A DNA stretch of 64,000 bases from the NCBI GenBank assembly GCA_014238155.1, contig JABABQ010000013.1, positions 62,001 through 126,000 on the forward strand, given 5' to 3'. The notes beneath the pieces were generated by a model. That model ran no database searches. It was given only the letters and a program-made list of their open reading frames with translations, and was not told where the DNA came from. Shown in pieces: positions 45,583 to 55,800 of the stretch. The stretch's first letter is position 1; each line of letters opens with the position of its first letter. The position numbers were made by a program, and so were the translations under genes. Source of the stretch: Rhizobiaceae bacterium. Its GTDB lineage: Bacteria; Pseudomonadota; Alphaproteobacteria; Rhizobiales; Rhizobiaceae.

Positions 45583-46301
45583 CAGTGGCTGAAGCGATTC
45601 ATGTCTACTGGTACGGTCACTCGGTACCATCAAAAGAATTTTCATCGTGGCCCGACCTTCTTGATAAAACAGAATTGGAAACTTACCATTCAATAGAACG
45701 ACCGGAAGTTGCAGAATCGTTTGCCTATCGTCGCAGTTTGCTGCGGCGGCTTCTGGCGCGCCACTCGGGCACACCTGCTGATCAATTGACCTTTGATACG
45801 GAGCCGCATGGCAAACCGTCACTGATCGACACTCACCACAAACTCCATTTTAACACTTCGCAGACAAGAACCAGTGGTTTGATATCGATTGGTGACCAAG
45901 GTCCAGTTGGAATTGATATCGAAATTATGCGTCAGCTGGACGCGGCCGCGTTTTCTGAAAAAATTCTCTCGCCATCTGAACGCATTGAGTTTGCGGCTCT
46001 GTGTTCGAAGGACCGGCTTTCCACGATATTCGGATATTGGACTGCAAAGGAGGCCATGATTAAGGCAATTGGGCTTGGTTTGAATCTGAACCTGTTGCGT
46101 CAGATCTCGGTGCCGCTGTCGCCGCCGAACATGCTAATCAAGCAGGCTGAGTGGCTGCCAGTAAAACTAACCGGTCCGCTGGAAGGACATGGGGAGTGGT
46201 ACATTTGCACCCAATTTGTGCCTGCACCGTTTCCCCATCCCGCGATATTCAGCGTTGCCAGCCAAAAAAAGCTGCGGTTGAACATTCACCAAGTGTCGTG
46301 A
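45579..46301 (+). CDS. Sfp-type 4'-phosphopantetheinyl transferase
   Basis: 240 residues, the usual length for Sfp-type enzymes. It transfers phosphopantetheine from CoA to the Ser of carrier proteins, here the free ACP and the synthase ACP. Key motifs: EPHGKPSL, LHFNTSQT, VGIDIEIM with the metal-binding acids, and WTAKEAMIKAIGLG. It starts with GTG in the GTGA overlap with the thioesterase stop. As the last gene of the operon, it means that the cluster carries its own activation. It is convergent with the cyclase gene ending at 46354, 52 bp away. Confidence 0.93.
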   Translation: MTVAEAIHVYWYGHSVPSKEFSSWPDLLDKTELETYHSIERPEVAESFAYRRSLLRRLLARHSGTPADQLTFDTEPHGKPSLIDTHHKLHFNTSQTRTSGLISIGDQGPVGIDIEIMRQLDAAAFSEKILSPSERIEFAALCSKDRLSTIFGYWTAKEAMIKAIGLGLNLNLLRQISVPLSPPNMLIKQAEWLPVKLTGPLEGHGEWYICTQFVPAPFPHPAIFSVASQKKLRLNIHQVS

Positions 46302-46353
46302 CCACCACAGCCAAAAACGATACTTACCGGGTCGGCGAACAGAGTGTGCCGAA

Positions 46354-49300
46354 TTAAAGTTCAAGCTGTTTGGTAGCATCAAGAAGGATGGGCCAGGAAT
46401 GGCCTTCTTCAAACTTATCGTAGGCGGTCTGTAGAATCTTGCGACCCCTTGCGGTTTCGCCATCTTCGTTCAACAGGGCAAAAAGCAAAGATGCCGCGCT
46501 CAACTCTGCGGTCAGATGTCCCCGTTCCTGCGCCTTTGCGACGCCACGTTCAAAACAAGCACGGGCCTCGGTTCGATTGTCTTGCAGCAAATGTATGTGT
46601 CCTTGAGTGCAAATAATATCGACCTCAGAATACCGGGCATCATTCTCTTCGATGAGTTCCATCGCTTCAGCAAGTTTGTTGTTTGCTGTCGACATTTCCC
46701 CTGCGAGCGCAAGCGCCCGGGCATAAACCGGCAGGAGAACGGTTCTGAATACAGAAAACTTCAAAGTTTTTAGCAGTTCCAGTGCGGAACCCAGTTCCGG
46801 CAATGCTTCTTTTGCCTGCTGTTTGTGAACCATGCTTACCGCCAACGAAGCGTGGCCCAGGGCTGCCCAAAGGGGTGTTTCTTCAAGTTCACTGATTTCG
46901 ATACATTTTTGAGCAATTTTCTCCCCAATCGGCGATATTCTGGCCGCGCACAGGAAGCATGCCAAGTGTCCAAGCGCATAGCCCGACGTGTGGGGATGAT
47001 TGACGACATCAAGATCGTTCAACACCTTTTTGGCCAGTTCACCTGCCGTGTCCAGACGACCGTTCAATATCAGCACGCCGATCCGGTAGCACTTTCCTGC
47101 AATACTCACATCTTGCCCAAATCGCGAGGCAAATTGTTTGTGACGCTCGGGGGCGTAGTGATCGTCCACCTGGGAGAGAGCCTCCATAGCGGGCTCAATT
47201 CGACCCATCATGGTCAAAACAGTCCCCCGCAGCCTTAGGCCAAGCGCGACAGCCAGATCATCATTCGTTTGGCCGCTTATTTCACAAATATTGTTGGCGA
47301 TTTCCAGAGCAACCCGATTGCGCCCCGGTACGTATTGTCCAGCCCATCGTCCGTATAATCCATCAACCAGCAGAACAGCATCGTCGGTAACTTTGGCTAT
47401 CGTTTCGATTTCTGCATAGGTCTTCACCGTTGATTCCGCAGCATAGCCGAAATGGGCGATCCGGGCCTGACCGGAAAGCAGCAGCAACTGCTTGCGTTGT
47501 TGCAATACTTCGTTGCTGGGCTCCTGCTGATCCAGCAAAGCGATGGTTTTTTCAAGATGGGCGATTGCTTCGGCATAGGCAGGTCGTGACAGAGCCTGCT
47601 CGGCTGCGATACGACCGTAGCGCACGGCTTCAACCAGCATGCCGGCTTCTGCGGCATGGTGCGATAAAACGCCCGGCGTCGTGGCCTCCACTTCCTTCAG
47701 CACTTTGAAGATCATGCCGTGAATCTCCTGCCGTCGTCGATTGAGCAGGCTCTCGTAGGCCGCATCACGCACCAGAGCATGTTTGAAAATATGGGCCCCT
47801 TCAACACCACTGCGGGAAAAGACAAGTTCAATTTTCACAAGGCTTTCAAGCGACTCATTTATTGCCTCGGTTGAAAGTTCTGATACCAGCGCCAGGGGAC
47901 CGGCTTCAAACTCGCGACCAAATGCGCTGGCAATCTGCGCCACTTCCTTGACTTCAGGTAACTGGTCAAGGCGCGCCATCAAAGTATCATGCAGGCTCAC
48001 CGGAACACTCAGGTCACCGCTTTCGACCATAACCTTTGACAGCTCTTCGACAAAAAGCGGTACTCCGTCGGTGCGCTGCACAATGAGGTCGATCGTCTCT
48101 TTCGACAGCTTGTCACCCCCCATTCGGGACACGATTTCCTTTACTCCGCGTCGGCCCAATCGATTGAGCCGCACGCTGGTCGAATAAGAGCGGCTTTGAA
48201 AACCGATCTCCTTTTCCGGTCGGCAGGTAATCATCAGCATAATGCGTTCGCGTTCCAATCTGTCGACCACAGAGTCTATCAGTTCAAGTGTGGTCGGATC
48301 GGTCCAGTGCGCATCTTCCACCAGCATGATCAACGGCTGTTGTTTGGAAAGCGCAATGATATAATTGACAAGTGTGGAGAACGTGGCGGCGCGTTTGGCG
48401 GAGGGCGACATAGTCAACTCAGCGTCGGTACCCGCACAATCGACTCCCAACAGATCTGCAACAATACCAACTGATGTTTGGTCAACGACCCCGGCTTCGT
48501 CCAACAACCGCTGGACTTTGCCCAATTGCTCTTCAATCGAATCTTCGCTTTGGATACCGGTCGCCGCGGTCAACCGACTGGTTACCGGCCAAAAAGCGGT
48601 GTCCTGGTGATAGGGAGAACTGTGAAAAGCCGCGAAGAGATAGTCATCCGTGGACATGGATTCAAAAAGAGCACGGGTAATACGGCTTTTGCCGATCCCG
48701 GCCTCGCCAATAAGACTGACGACCTGCCCTTCACCGTCGCGAGTCAATTTCCACCTGTCGACAAGTAACGCCAATTCATTCGCTCGACCTACCAAGGACC
48801 CATAGCTTTGGCCCTTGCGTGCAGCAAAGCGATCATAATCGTGATTGTCGGAAACCAGGGCAAAGATGTGCTGTGATTGTGGAATACCTTTTAGGTTGTG
48901 CTTGCCGAGGTCTTCCAGTTGAAATGCATTGCCGAGCAATTGCCTTGTGCTATCTGAAATAACGATCTGATCGGTCTGCGCAAATCCCTGCAACCGGGCA
49001 GCAAAATTCAGCGTCTCGCCAATGGCAGTATTGTCGGTTGAATAGTTGCGGCCAATCAGTTCTCCGACCACCACCAGTCCCGTCGCTATCCCGATACGGC
49101 AGGCCATCGGTTCACCCAATAACTTGTATTTGGGGACGGCTTCAATAATTTTTAGCGCCGACTCGACCGCACGCTCAGCAGCGTCTTCCATGGCTTGTGG
49201 CCAACCAAAAAAGCACAACAACCCATCGCCCAGATATTGCGCAACATGTCCTCCAAACCGCGTGACATGACCAGATACCGTGTCCTGATAATCTCTGAGC

Positions 49301-49659
49301 GCATCGCTCCAGTCTTCAGGGTCGAGTTGAGTGGAGAGATTGGTTGAGCCCACCAGATCAACAAACATCACAGTTAACCGTCGCCGTTCACGCGACTCAT
49401 GGTGTTCAGATGCTGCCGGAGACGGCGCAACGTCTGGCGTGGTTTTTATGTCTACCGGGGAGGTGACTTCAGGCTCCACCGGAAACAGTAATTCAACAGC
49501 GCGTCGAAATCTAATCCTGTCGCCAATGTTGAGACCCAGCTCTTTAAGGTCGGCTTCGGTCAGGTCGTTGACCAGTTCGGTGGTGATGTCGTTTTCTTCG
49601 AAAACATCAACGTGACTCTCGCAGCCAATGGAAGTCAGCCAGCTCTTGATATCCCCCAT
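46354..49659 (-). CDS. SAM-class III cyclase-ATPase-TPR signalling protein
   Basis: About 1101 residues from the ATG at 49659; the frame stays open to 49803. Order: SAM domain (MGDIKSWLTSIG..., LTEADLKELGL), class III nucleotide cyclase (LTVMFVDLVGSTNLS; YLGDGLLCFFGWP; NFAARL), AAA/NACHT-like ATPase (SLIGEAGIGKSRITRAL Walker A; LIMLVEDAHWTDPTTLEL Walker B), then a long TPR-like helical tail. Both metal Asp and the transition-state Arg are present. The purine-selecting Lys expected before LGDG is Gln (HVAQYLGDG). It would make cAMP, possibly with altered selectivity, under control of the ATPase/TPR part. A paralogue lies at 52801-56037. Confidence 0.9.
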   Translation of the reverse strand: MGDIKSWLTSIGCESHVDVFEENDITTELVNDLTEADLKELGLNIGDRIRFRRAVELLFPVEPEVTSPVDIKTTPDVAPSPAASEHHESRERRRLTVMFVDLVGSTNLSTQLDPEDWSDALRDYQDTVSGHVTRFGGHVAQYLGDGLLCFFGWPQAMEDAAERAVESALKIIEAVPKYKLLGEPMACRIGIATGLVVVGELIGRNYSTDNTAIGETLNFAARLQGFAQTDQIVISDSTRQLLGNAFQLEDLGKHNLKGIPQSQHIFALVSDNHDYDRFAARKGQSYGSLVGRANELALLVDRWKLTRDGEGQVVSLIGEAGIGKSRITRALFESMSTDDYLFAAFHSSPYHQDTAFWPVTSRLTAATGIQSEDSIEEQLGKVQRLLDEAGVVDQTSVGIVADLLGVDCAGTDAELTMSPSAKRAATFSTLVNYIIALSKQQPLIMLVEDAHWTDPTTLELIDSVVDRLERERIMLMITCRPEKEIGFQSRSYSTSVRLNRLGRRGVKEIVSRMGGDKLSKETIDLIVQRTDGVPLFVEELSKVMVESGDLSVPVSLHDTLMARLDQLPEVKEVAQIASAFGREFEAGPLALVSELSTEAINESLESLVKIELVFSRSGVEGAHIFKHALVRDAAYESLLNRRRQEIHGMIFKVLKEVEATTPGVLSHHAAEAGMLVEAVRYGRIAAEQALSRPAYAEAIAHLEKTIALLDQQEPSNEVLQQRKQLLLLSGQARIAHFGYAAESTVKTYAEIETIAKVTDDAVLLVDGLYGRWAGQYVPGRNRVALEIANNICEISGQTNDDLAVALGLRLRGTVLTMMGRIEPAMEALSQVDDHYAPERHKQFASRFGQDVSIAGKCYRIGVLILNGRLDTAGELAKKVLNDLDVVNHPHTSGYALGHLACFLCAARISPIGEKIAQKCIEISELEETPLWAALGHASLAVSMVHKQQAKEALPELGSALELLKTLKFSVFRTVLLPVYARALALAGEMSTANNKLAEAMELIEENDARYSEVDIICTQGHIHLLQDNRTEARACFERGVAKAQERGHLTAELSAASLLFALLNEDGETARGRKILQTAYDKFEEGHSWPILLDATKQLEL

Positions 49660-49967
49660 ATCCAGAATGTTGCCCCTGTTTACGCCCTCTACTAGTCCTT
49701 CTTCAATACCAACAAACAGGGGTGGATACCATCCCATTCGACCGGATTGGTCGAGTTTGTCCTGGAGAAGATAATTGGCAGGTGCGTTGGATATTTTTGG
49801 CATTCGGTCAATATGGAAGGCAAAAGATTTATGTTGGCAGAACGGTGGATTTTCCGGTTCTGCAGCGATCGCTGTGCCATATCTGATTCAAGGGTTACTT
49901 GGCATAATCATGCCAGCCCGGAAGCCCTATTATTAGATGCTCGCTGGCACTTGACGACTTGGAAAAA

Positions 49968-50042
49968 TCAGAACGACTTGGTGTGTTGGACGTGCAGAAA
50001 AAACATGAATACGATCAATGCCGTGGCTGCTGTGATAAACAT
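49968..50042 (-). CDS. Candidate 24-residue membrane peptide
   Basis: ATG at 50042 is preceded by TGAAGGGAAATACC, a strong ribosome-binding site at good spacing. The 24 codons (starting MFITAATALIVFMFFLHV) encode one hydrophobic helix followed by a short polar, basic tail, as in known small membrane proteins. A CRP-like box lies 60-75 bp upstream. Too short to assign a family; evidence is the start signal and the composition only. Confidence 0.45.
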   Translation of the reverse strand: MFITAATALIVFMFFLHVQHTKSF

Positions 50043-50101
50043 GGTATTTCCCTTCACATGAATTAGTTGACGTGAATATAGAATACCCGGAGCTTTCCCT
50101 C

Positions 50102-50117
50102 TGTGTTCCACATCACA
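50102..50117. promoter_or_regulatory. CRP-like binding box
   Basis: TGTGT-TCCACA-TCACA matches the cAMP-receptor consensus TGTGA-N6-TCACA at nine of ten half-site bases, with symmetry extended by one base (CTGTG...). It lies about 140 bp before the CRP-like gene and upstream of the small membrane ORF. Binding by the neighbour is inferred. Confidence 0.5.
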
Positions 50118-50257
50118 GCTGGCGGTTATTTTGAAATACGTCGCAGAATTGCCACCCAAGCATCATTCGAGCACTCAAAATATCGTTCTTAAACAATGGA
50201 CTGTAGCAATGTAATCCGGTATCCTACTGATCGGAATATTTGCAATAGTGAGGGACT

Positions 50258-50950
50258 ATGGACGCAAACACTCTCGCACTACTGGCAGAAATGCCGCTGT
50301 TTCATGATATTGACGCTGAACAATTGTCATCGCTGGGGATCAGGGCACGGCTAAAAACTCTTGAGTCGGGTCAAATATTATTTGATCAAACCGACCGGTC
50401 CCGCGACGTCTATTTTTTGCTTTCCGGACGCCTGCTGGCAGTTCATCTGACCCCAGACGGGCGCGAAATGATATTTGGCCGTATTGATATTCGCACCTAT
50501 CAGGGCGAGTTGGCAGCTTTGGATAATGGCGAACGATCACTGTCGATATACGCTCACCGGCAGGCCCAGATATTGGTTGTGAGCCAGGCAGATTTTATCG
50601 CAGTGATGGACCAGATACCTTTGGTGCGTCAAAGAGTCGTACGTGATCTTGTGGCCACAGTTCGCAGCCTGACAGAAAGGCTATATGAGGCGACATTGTT
50701 TTCTGCAGAGCAGCGGGTTCGGTCCTATCTGGTGCGCCTGGCGCTTGAATCCGGGCAAATGCACAAAGGTGGTGAAATACTGGACGCTCCAACCCATTCG
50801 GAGATCGCCAATTGGGTCGGTTCAAACCGCGAAGTCGTCAGCCGGATAATGTCGGGTTTAAAAAAGTCAGGAATCATCCACACACAACGCAAGCTGATCA
50901 GATTTGATGAACCGGACATGCTACTTCAATCACTGTCCGAAGATGTGTGA
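50258..50950 (+). CDS. CRP/FNR-family cyclic-nucleotide-responsive regulator
   Basis: 230 residues. The N-terminal cyclic-nucleotide-binding beta-roll includes GQILFDQTDRSRDVYFLLSG, and the phosphate-binding cassette YQGELAALDNGERSLSIYA keeps the G-E-L and R-S residues that contact cAMP in E. coli CRP. A long central helix follows, then the winged helix-turn-helix THSEIANWVGSNREVVSRIM. There is no Cys cluster, so it is not an oxygen-sensing FNR. GAGGGACT precedes the ATG. Flanked by three class III cyclases, it is a natural candidate receptor for their product; direct evidence is absent. Confidence 0.9.
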   Translation: MDANTLALLAEMPLFHDIDAEQLSSLGIRARLKTLESGQILFDQTDRSRDVYFLLSGRLLAVHLTPDGREMIFGRIDIRTYQGELAALDNGERSLSIYAHRQAQILVVSQADFIAVMDQIPLVRQRVVRDLVATVRSLTERLYEATLFSAEQRVRSYLVRLALESGQMHKGGEILDAPTHSEIANWVGSNREVVSRIMSGLKKSGIIHTQRKLIRFDEPDMLLQSLSEDV

Positions 50951-51050
50951 TGTCATATAAGTCCTCGACGTTTTGAATTGCGTGACAATCTCAATTCCCA
51001 GCTGTTGAGGCAGGTTTTCCATGATAACTCGATCGACCGCCTGAGTTGAT

Positions 51051-52637
51051 TTAGGAAAGCCAATCAGAATCTTCTGATACAACGATAACAGTGGGCCGGT
51101 CGGCCACCAGTGCCGCTGCAATATCCCGTGCCAGCATGTCGGCGGAAGTGGGCACGGTGGCATGGCAGCGCATGGCCAAGGCCAGAGCTGGAAAATCAGG
51201 TGCGAGGGGGTCAACGCCAACCCGCGGATAGTTTCCTTCGCGCATGTCGTCGCGTATTTGTTGATAGCCGTTGTTGTGCCAAATGATCAACGGGATTGGC
51301 AACTTGTGCTGCGCGGCCGTGACCAGTTCCTGAATTGAAAACATTGAACCACCATCTCCGGCTATTGCCAGAACGGGAATCTCAGGTTGTGCCAGCTTCG
51401 CACCGATTGCATTGGGAAAGGCAAATCCCAGCGCACAATATCCGGTGGCATAATGCCAGCGCCTGGCCTGATTAACGGGCAGGCCAAATGATGCGGTGTA
51501 AGTGACCTGACAGGCATCGCCCATAATGACGGCATTATCCGGCAATGCCGTTCTGATCACCGCAAGCAATTTCATGTGTTTCGTTTGAGTCGGATTGAGA
51601 TTGGCGGAGATCGCACCTTGTATAGCGGCTACTTGTTTTGCCGCATTCAAAGTGGGTTTTACCGCACCCAATTTTTCTATCAAAGCCGCGACTGCTGGTG
51701 TGGCATCCGAAGCGATGCCAATATCCGCAGGATAGCGATCATTCATTTTTCTTGGATCGATATCGATTCGAATCAACGCACCAGCAATCGGCAGTTTTTC
51801 GATATAGCTATCAGTTTCAGAAAGTTCGGTGCCAATTGCCAACACAACGTCGGCTTCATCAATCAGGTTATGAGCCTCCGGCAGGCAGATAACGCCTCCA
51901 AGGTTGAGCGGATGATCCTCAGGCATGATACCTTTTCCGGCGTTTGATGAAATGACCGCTGCTCCCAACCGCTCAGCAAGACTGGCAATGTTTGCTCCAA
52001 CTGCGCCACCACCAATCAGCACCAACGGATGCAGGGCTGTTGCCAGGAGGTTTGCCGCAGCAATTATCGAATTTGGATCAGGCTGTGGTTTTGCTGGAAG
52101 TACTGTTGGCTGCCAGTCATCCTCGACCAACAGAGCCAGCACGTCGATTGGAATGGATATATGAACCGGACGAGGGCGCTGGCAAGCAAATATGGAAAAT
52201 GCCTGCCCCAACAAATCAGGAATGTCTTGTGCAGTTCGTGCACAGGCGCTTAATGCGGTCAGTGGGCGGGTTACGGCGTTCAGGTCACTGACCTCATGCA
52301 AAACGCCCCAACCCTTGCCCAGAGAATCTGAACGGGCTTCGGCCGATATCAGCAGAAGCGGAACGGAATCGGCATAGGATTGACCCAGAGCAGTTGCTGT
52401 GTTGGTTACGCCGGGACCAGAAATGGTGAGCGCAACACCGGGTTCGCCAGTAGAGCGTGCATATCCATCGGCCATAAACCCGGCACCCATTTCATTGCGT
52501 GCCTGAACATGATTTATCGGCGATCCTTCCGCCAGTCCTCGATAAAATTCCAGCGTATGGACCCCGGGAATACCAAAAATAGTTGTCACACCATAGCGGG
52601 CCAATAACCGCATCGTTGCTTCGCCAACGCTGATCAT
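51051..52637 (-). CDS. TPP-dependent acetolactate synthase-like decarboxylase (AruI-like)
   Basis: 528 residues, thiamine-diphosphate enzyme of the acetolactate synthase/benzoylformate decarboxylase fold. The catalytic Glu is in QARNEMGAGFMADGYAR; the central domain has LIGGGAVGANIASLAERLG; the TPP motif is AGDGGSMFSIQEL through IIWHNNGYQQIR (GDG...NN). It most resembles enzymes annotated as 5-guanidino-2-oxopentanoate decarboxylase (arginine transaminase pathway), but no transaminase or other aru gene is nearby. Its stop lies 100 bp from the convergent CRP-like gene. Substrate uncertain; a 2-oxo acid is safe. Confidence 0.83.
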   Translation of the reverse strand: MISVGEATMRLLARYGVTTIFGIPGVHTLEFYRGLAEGSPINHVQARNEMGAGFMADGYARSTGEPGVALTISGPGVTNTATALGQSYADSVPLLLISAEARSDSLGKGWGVLHEVSDLNAVTRPLTALSACARTAQDIPDLLGQAFSIFACQRPRPVHISIPIDVLALLVEDDWQPTVLPAKPQPDPNSIIAAANLLATALHPLVLIGGGAVGANIASLAERLGAAVISSNAGKGIMPEDHPLNLGGVICLPEAHNLIDEADVVLAIGTELSETDSYIEKLPIAGALIRIDIDPRKMNDRYPADIGIASDATPAVAALIEKLGAVKPTLNAAKQVAAIQGAISANLNPTQTKHMKLLAVIRTALPDNAVIMGDACQVTYTASFGLPVNQARRWHYATGYCALGFAFPNAIGAKLAQPEIPVLAIAGDGGSMFSIQELVTAAQHKLPIPLIIWHNNGYQQIRDDMREGNYPRVGVDPLAPDFPALALAMRCHATVPTSADMLARDIAAALVADRPTVIVVSEDSDWLS

Positions 52638-52800
52638 GTCTGGTGTTCTCCGAAAAGTTCGTTGCCCAAATTACCCACCACACAGAGAGTTTCAATGAAT
52701 TAAACCATTCCGGGACAGAAAATTTTAACGCAGATCAGGGCTGCTCTTGTCGAGCACAGCTCCATGACAGATTCTTCGCGACCATCGAAGCGGTATCACC

Positions 52801-55800
52801 CTAAAGCTTCAGTTGCTGTCGTAAGGTTTGAATGCGGGCTTCCAACAAAGGTGCCTGCTGCGATTCGGCGATTGAGGAGGCCTTATCCAGGGCAATGGTG
52901 GCCTGTTCCGGATCACCATTGGCTGCAAGTATCTGTGCTTCGACACCGTGAATCTCGGCAAGCGCCCATGTTTCGCCGCTCTGATGAGCCTGACTTAACG
53001 CGCGCCCAATGGCTTCAGTTGCAGCGACAATGTCATTGATGCGCAACAGGTGTTTTGCGGCTTCCGCCAAATAGAACGTCAACCACAATCCGCAACCACT
53101 TTCTTTGTAGGCTGCGAGTGCGTATTCCAGATTTTGATGCGCGCCGGGCTGATCATCCATGCAGTCGGCGATGGCATCGTGGATGTCACAAAATGTTTTC
53201 CACAAGACCATGTCATGTTCTGTCGCCAGCGCACGTAACTCTTGATTGATGGACCGAATGCGAAGGCTGTCCTGTTGCCAGATTGCAAGTGTGACGACGT
53301 GTAAGGCTGCGTAACAGAATGTGTTGGCATGTTTGATTTCGTGGGATCGCTGAAGCGCCTGCTCTGCCCTTTTGAGCGCTTCTTCTTCGTCTCCGGCCAG
53401 CCAGAGTGCGAGCAATTGATAGCACCAGATCTGCACCCCGGGGTCTTGGGCGAACTTGCTTGAAAAGTCGGTAAGATCCGCTGACAGATATTTTTCATAA
53501 GCGATGTCGAGATCGTCCAGCGCTTCTGTCGACCGACCCATGGCAATCAGAGTAGCGGCGCGCATGCGATGAGAAATCAACCTTGGAACTGGTTCTAATT
53601 CGTCTTTCATTTCGGCAACCAGCTTGGTTGACAGTTCCAGACTTTTGTACAACTCACCGCCAATATAGGGAGCAATCCATGTCCCATAATAGATTGCTAC
53701 CCTGATTTCCGCGTTTTCGGCGATATCAATACGCTCCAGCGCTTTTGCAAACGCTTCTTGTGCTTCGCTGGATTGGTAACCTTCCTTGGCCACATATATC
53801 TGGGCCAGTTGAACCAGCAGAAGAAGCTCTTTGCGGCGCCAGTCGAGCTGGGTCAGCAGAGGTTGGACTACGTCCAGAGCTGAGCGAATATGACTAATCG
53901 CTTCCGCATAGGCCGGTTGCGACTGAGCTTGTGATCCAGCTAAACTCCAAAGGTCGACCGCTTTCCCTGTTAGGCCTGCTTGGGTCGCATGAAATGCTAA
54001 AAGTTCGGGAGAGTTCTTGGCATCATCTGCCAGCCTGTCGAGTATCAGGCTGTGGTACTTCCGCCGACGTTGTTTCAACAGACTTTCATATGCAGCGTCC
54101 CGGACCAAAGCATGTTTGAACAAATAAGTCGCTTCTGGCGGCAACCCTCGTCGGTAAACCAGTTCGGCAGATATCAATCCGGCAAGCGCGCTCTCAAGTT
54201 CTAAATCCGACAGTGGTGATATTTTTGCTAGTAATTGATGGGGAAACTCGCGGCCGATACAAGCGGCGGCCTGGGCCACCTCCTTGATCGGTTGCAATCG
54301 ATCAAGACGGGCCATCAGACTGTCGTGCAAGGTGTTTGGAATAGCCAAAGTATCCAGTGCCCCGCTCAGCACCAGCGCGTCCCCTTCTTCGACCAGCACT
54401 CCGGTTTCCAAAACAGCTTTGGTTAACTCTTCAACAAATAGCGGCACGCCATCGGTCCGACTGATTATGATCTCCAAAACTTCCTCTGGCAGTTCTTTGC
54501 CGCCGGTAATTTTTTCGATGATGGCCAGGGTTTGCTCTTCGTCAAGTCGGTTGAGAGCGGTTCGGGTGACAATGGGATGCCCCCCAAATCCGTGTTCAAA
54601 AGTTGGTCTGGCAGTGGCCAAAAAGAGAATCGAGCTTCCGAGTATTTTGTCCAGAACGAGGTCGAGGAACTCCAGTGTCGTTGGATCGATCCAATGTAAA
54701 TCTTCAAACACGACTAAGAGTGGACTTGGTTTGGCCCGATTTTTCAACAAGTTCACTAACGCGTGCATGGTTTGCGCTCTAATTTGCGCTGGTGTTAGAT
54801 CAAGCGACGCGTACCGGTCCTGAGCATCAATTCCCAGCAACGAAGCCATGAGCGGTGCGAATTCTATATCCTTGTCAAGAAACTGCTCAAGCTTGTCCAG
54901 TTTCGACTCAGTGTTGTCGTCGGCGTTGATTCCGGTGACCAGGTTCATTTGCTGAATGATCGGATAAAAGGCGCTGTCGGCGTGGTAAGGTGAACATTGA
55001 AACGTGATGCGCAAATGTTCATCTGTTGCAATCCCATCAATAGCAGCCTGGGTAATGCGCGACTTGCCGATGCCGGCCTCACCCGTGACAACAATCATCT
55101 GTCCAGATCCGACTTTCGCCTTGGCCCAGCGCTCGCGAATTAGATTTAGTTCCTGTTGGCGCCCGACGATTGGGGTGAGTTCTCCAAGTTTACGGGCCGC
55201 AAAACGACTTTCCCGGGCAATTTCACCAACCACGACATAGGCTTCGACAGGTTCCGTCAAACCCTTGAGTTGATGCTTGCCCATTGGCTCCAACTCAAAA
55301 ATGTCTCCCAGTATTTTCTGAGTGACCTGCGGCAGAACCAGTTGATCGGGTTGGGCTATCGCCTGCAACCGCGCCGCCAGATTGGGAGTCTCACCAACCA
55401 CGGCGGCCTCCTGTGTGGCGCCGCTGCCAATGAGGTCCCCAACAATCACCACGCCAGTTGCCAGGCCGACACGCGATGAAAGTGGAATGCTGTCCAGTCC
55501 CACCAACCCTTTAACAGCCTCGATCATGGCAAGACCAGCCCGAACGGCGCGCTCGGCGTCGTCTTCACCTGCCTTCGGCCAACCGAAATAACACAACACT
55601 CCATCGCCCATGAACTTCGCAACAAAACCGTCAAATCGCGAGACGATACCGGCAATGATGTTTTGGTAATTGGTGATGACCGTCCGCATGTCTTCAGGAT
55701 CCATCTTGGTTGCCATCTCGGTGGAGCCGACAAGGTCAACAAACATCACTGTCAAATGGCGGCGTTCCGCCTCGCTGGACGGTGTGGATGAAACAACCGC

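Larger units (their letters stand above)
49660..50257. other. Intergenic region between cyclase and CRP-like regulator
   Basis: About 600 bp between divergent genes. Supported content is one 24-codon ORF (49968-50042, minus) and a CRP-like box (50102-50117). The first 144 bp remain open in the cyclase frame and might be its true N-terminus. I see nothing else in it. Confidence 0.5.

Noticed and set aside
50930-51220. Minus-strand frame of about 96 codons between the TPP enzyme and the CRP-like gene
   Set aside because: Most of it lies inside the TPP enzyme gene in another frame, and the remaining 30 codons show no conserved pattern or ribosome site.
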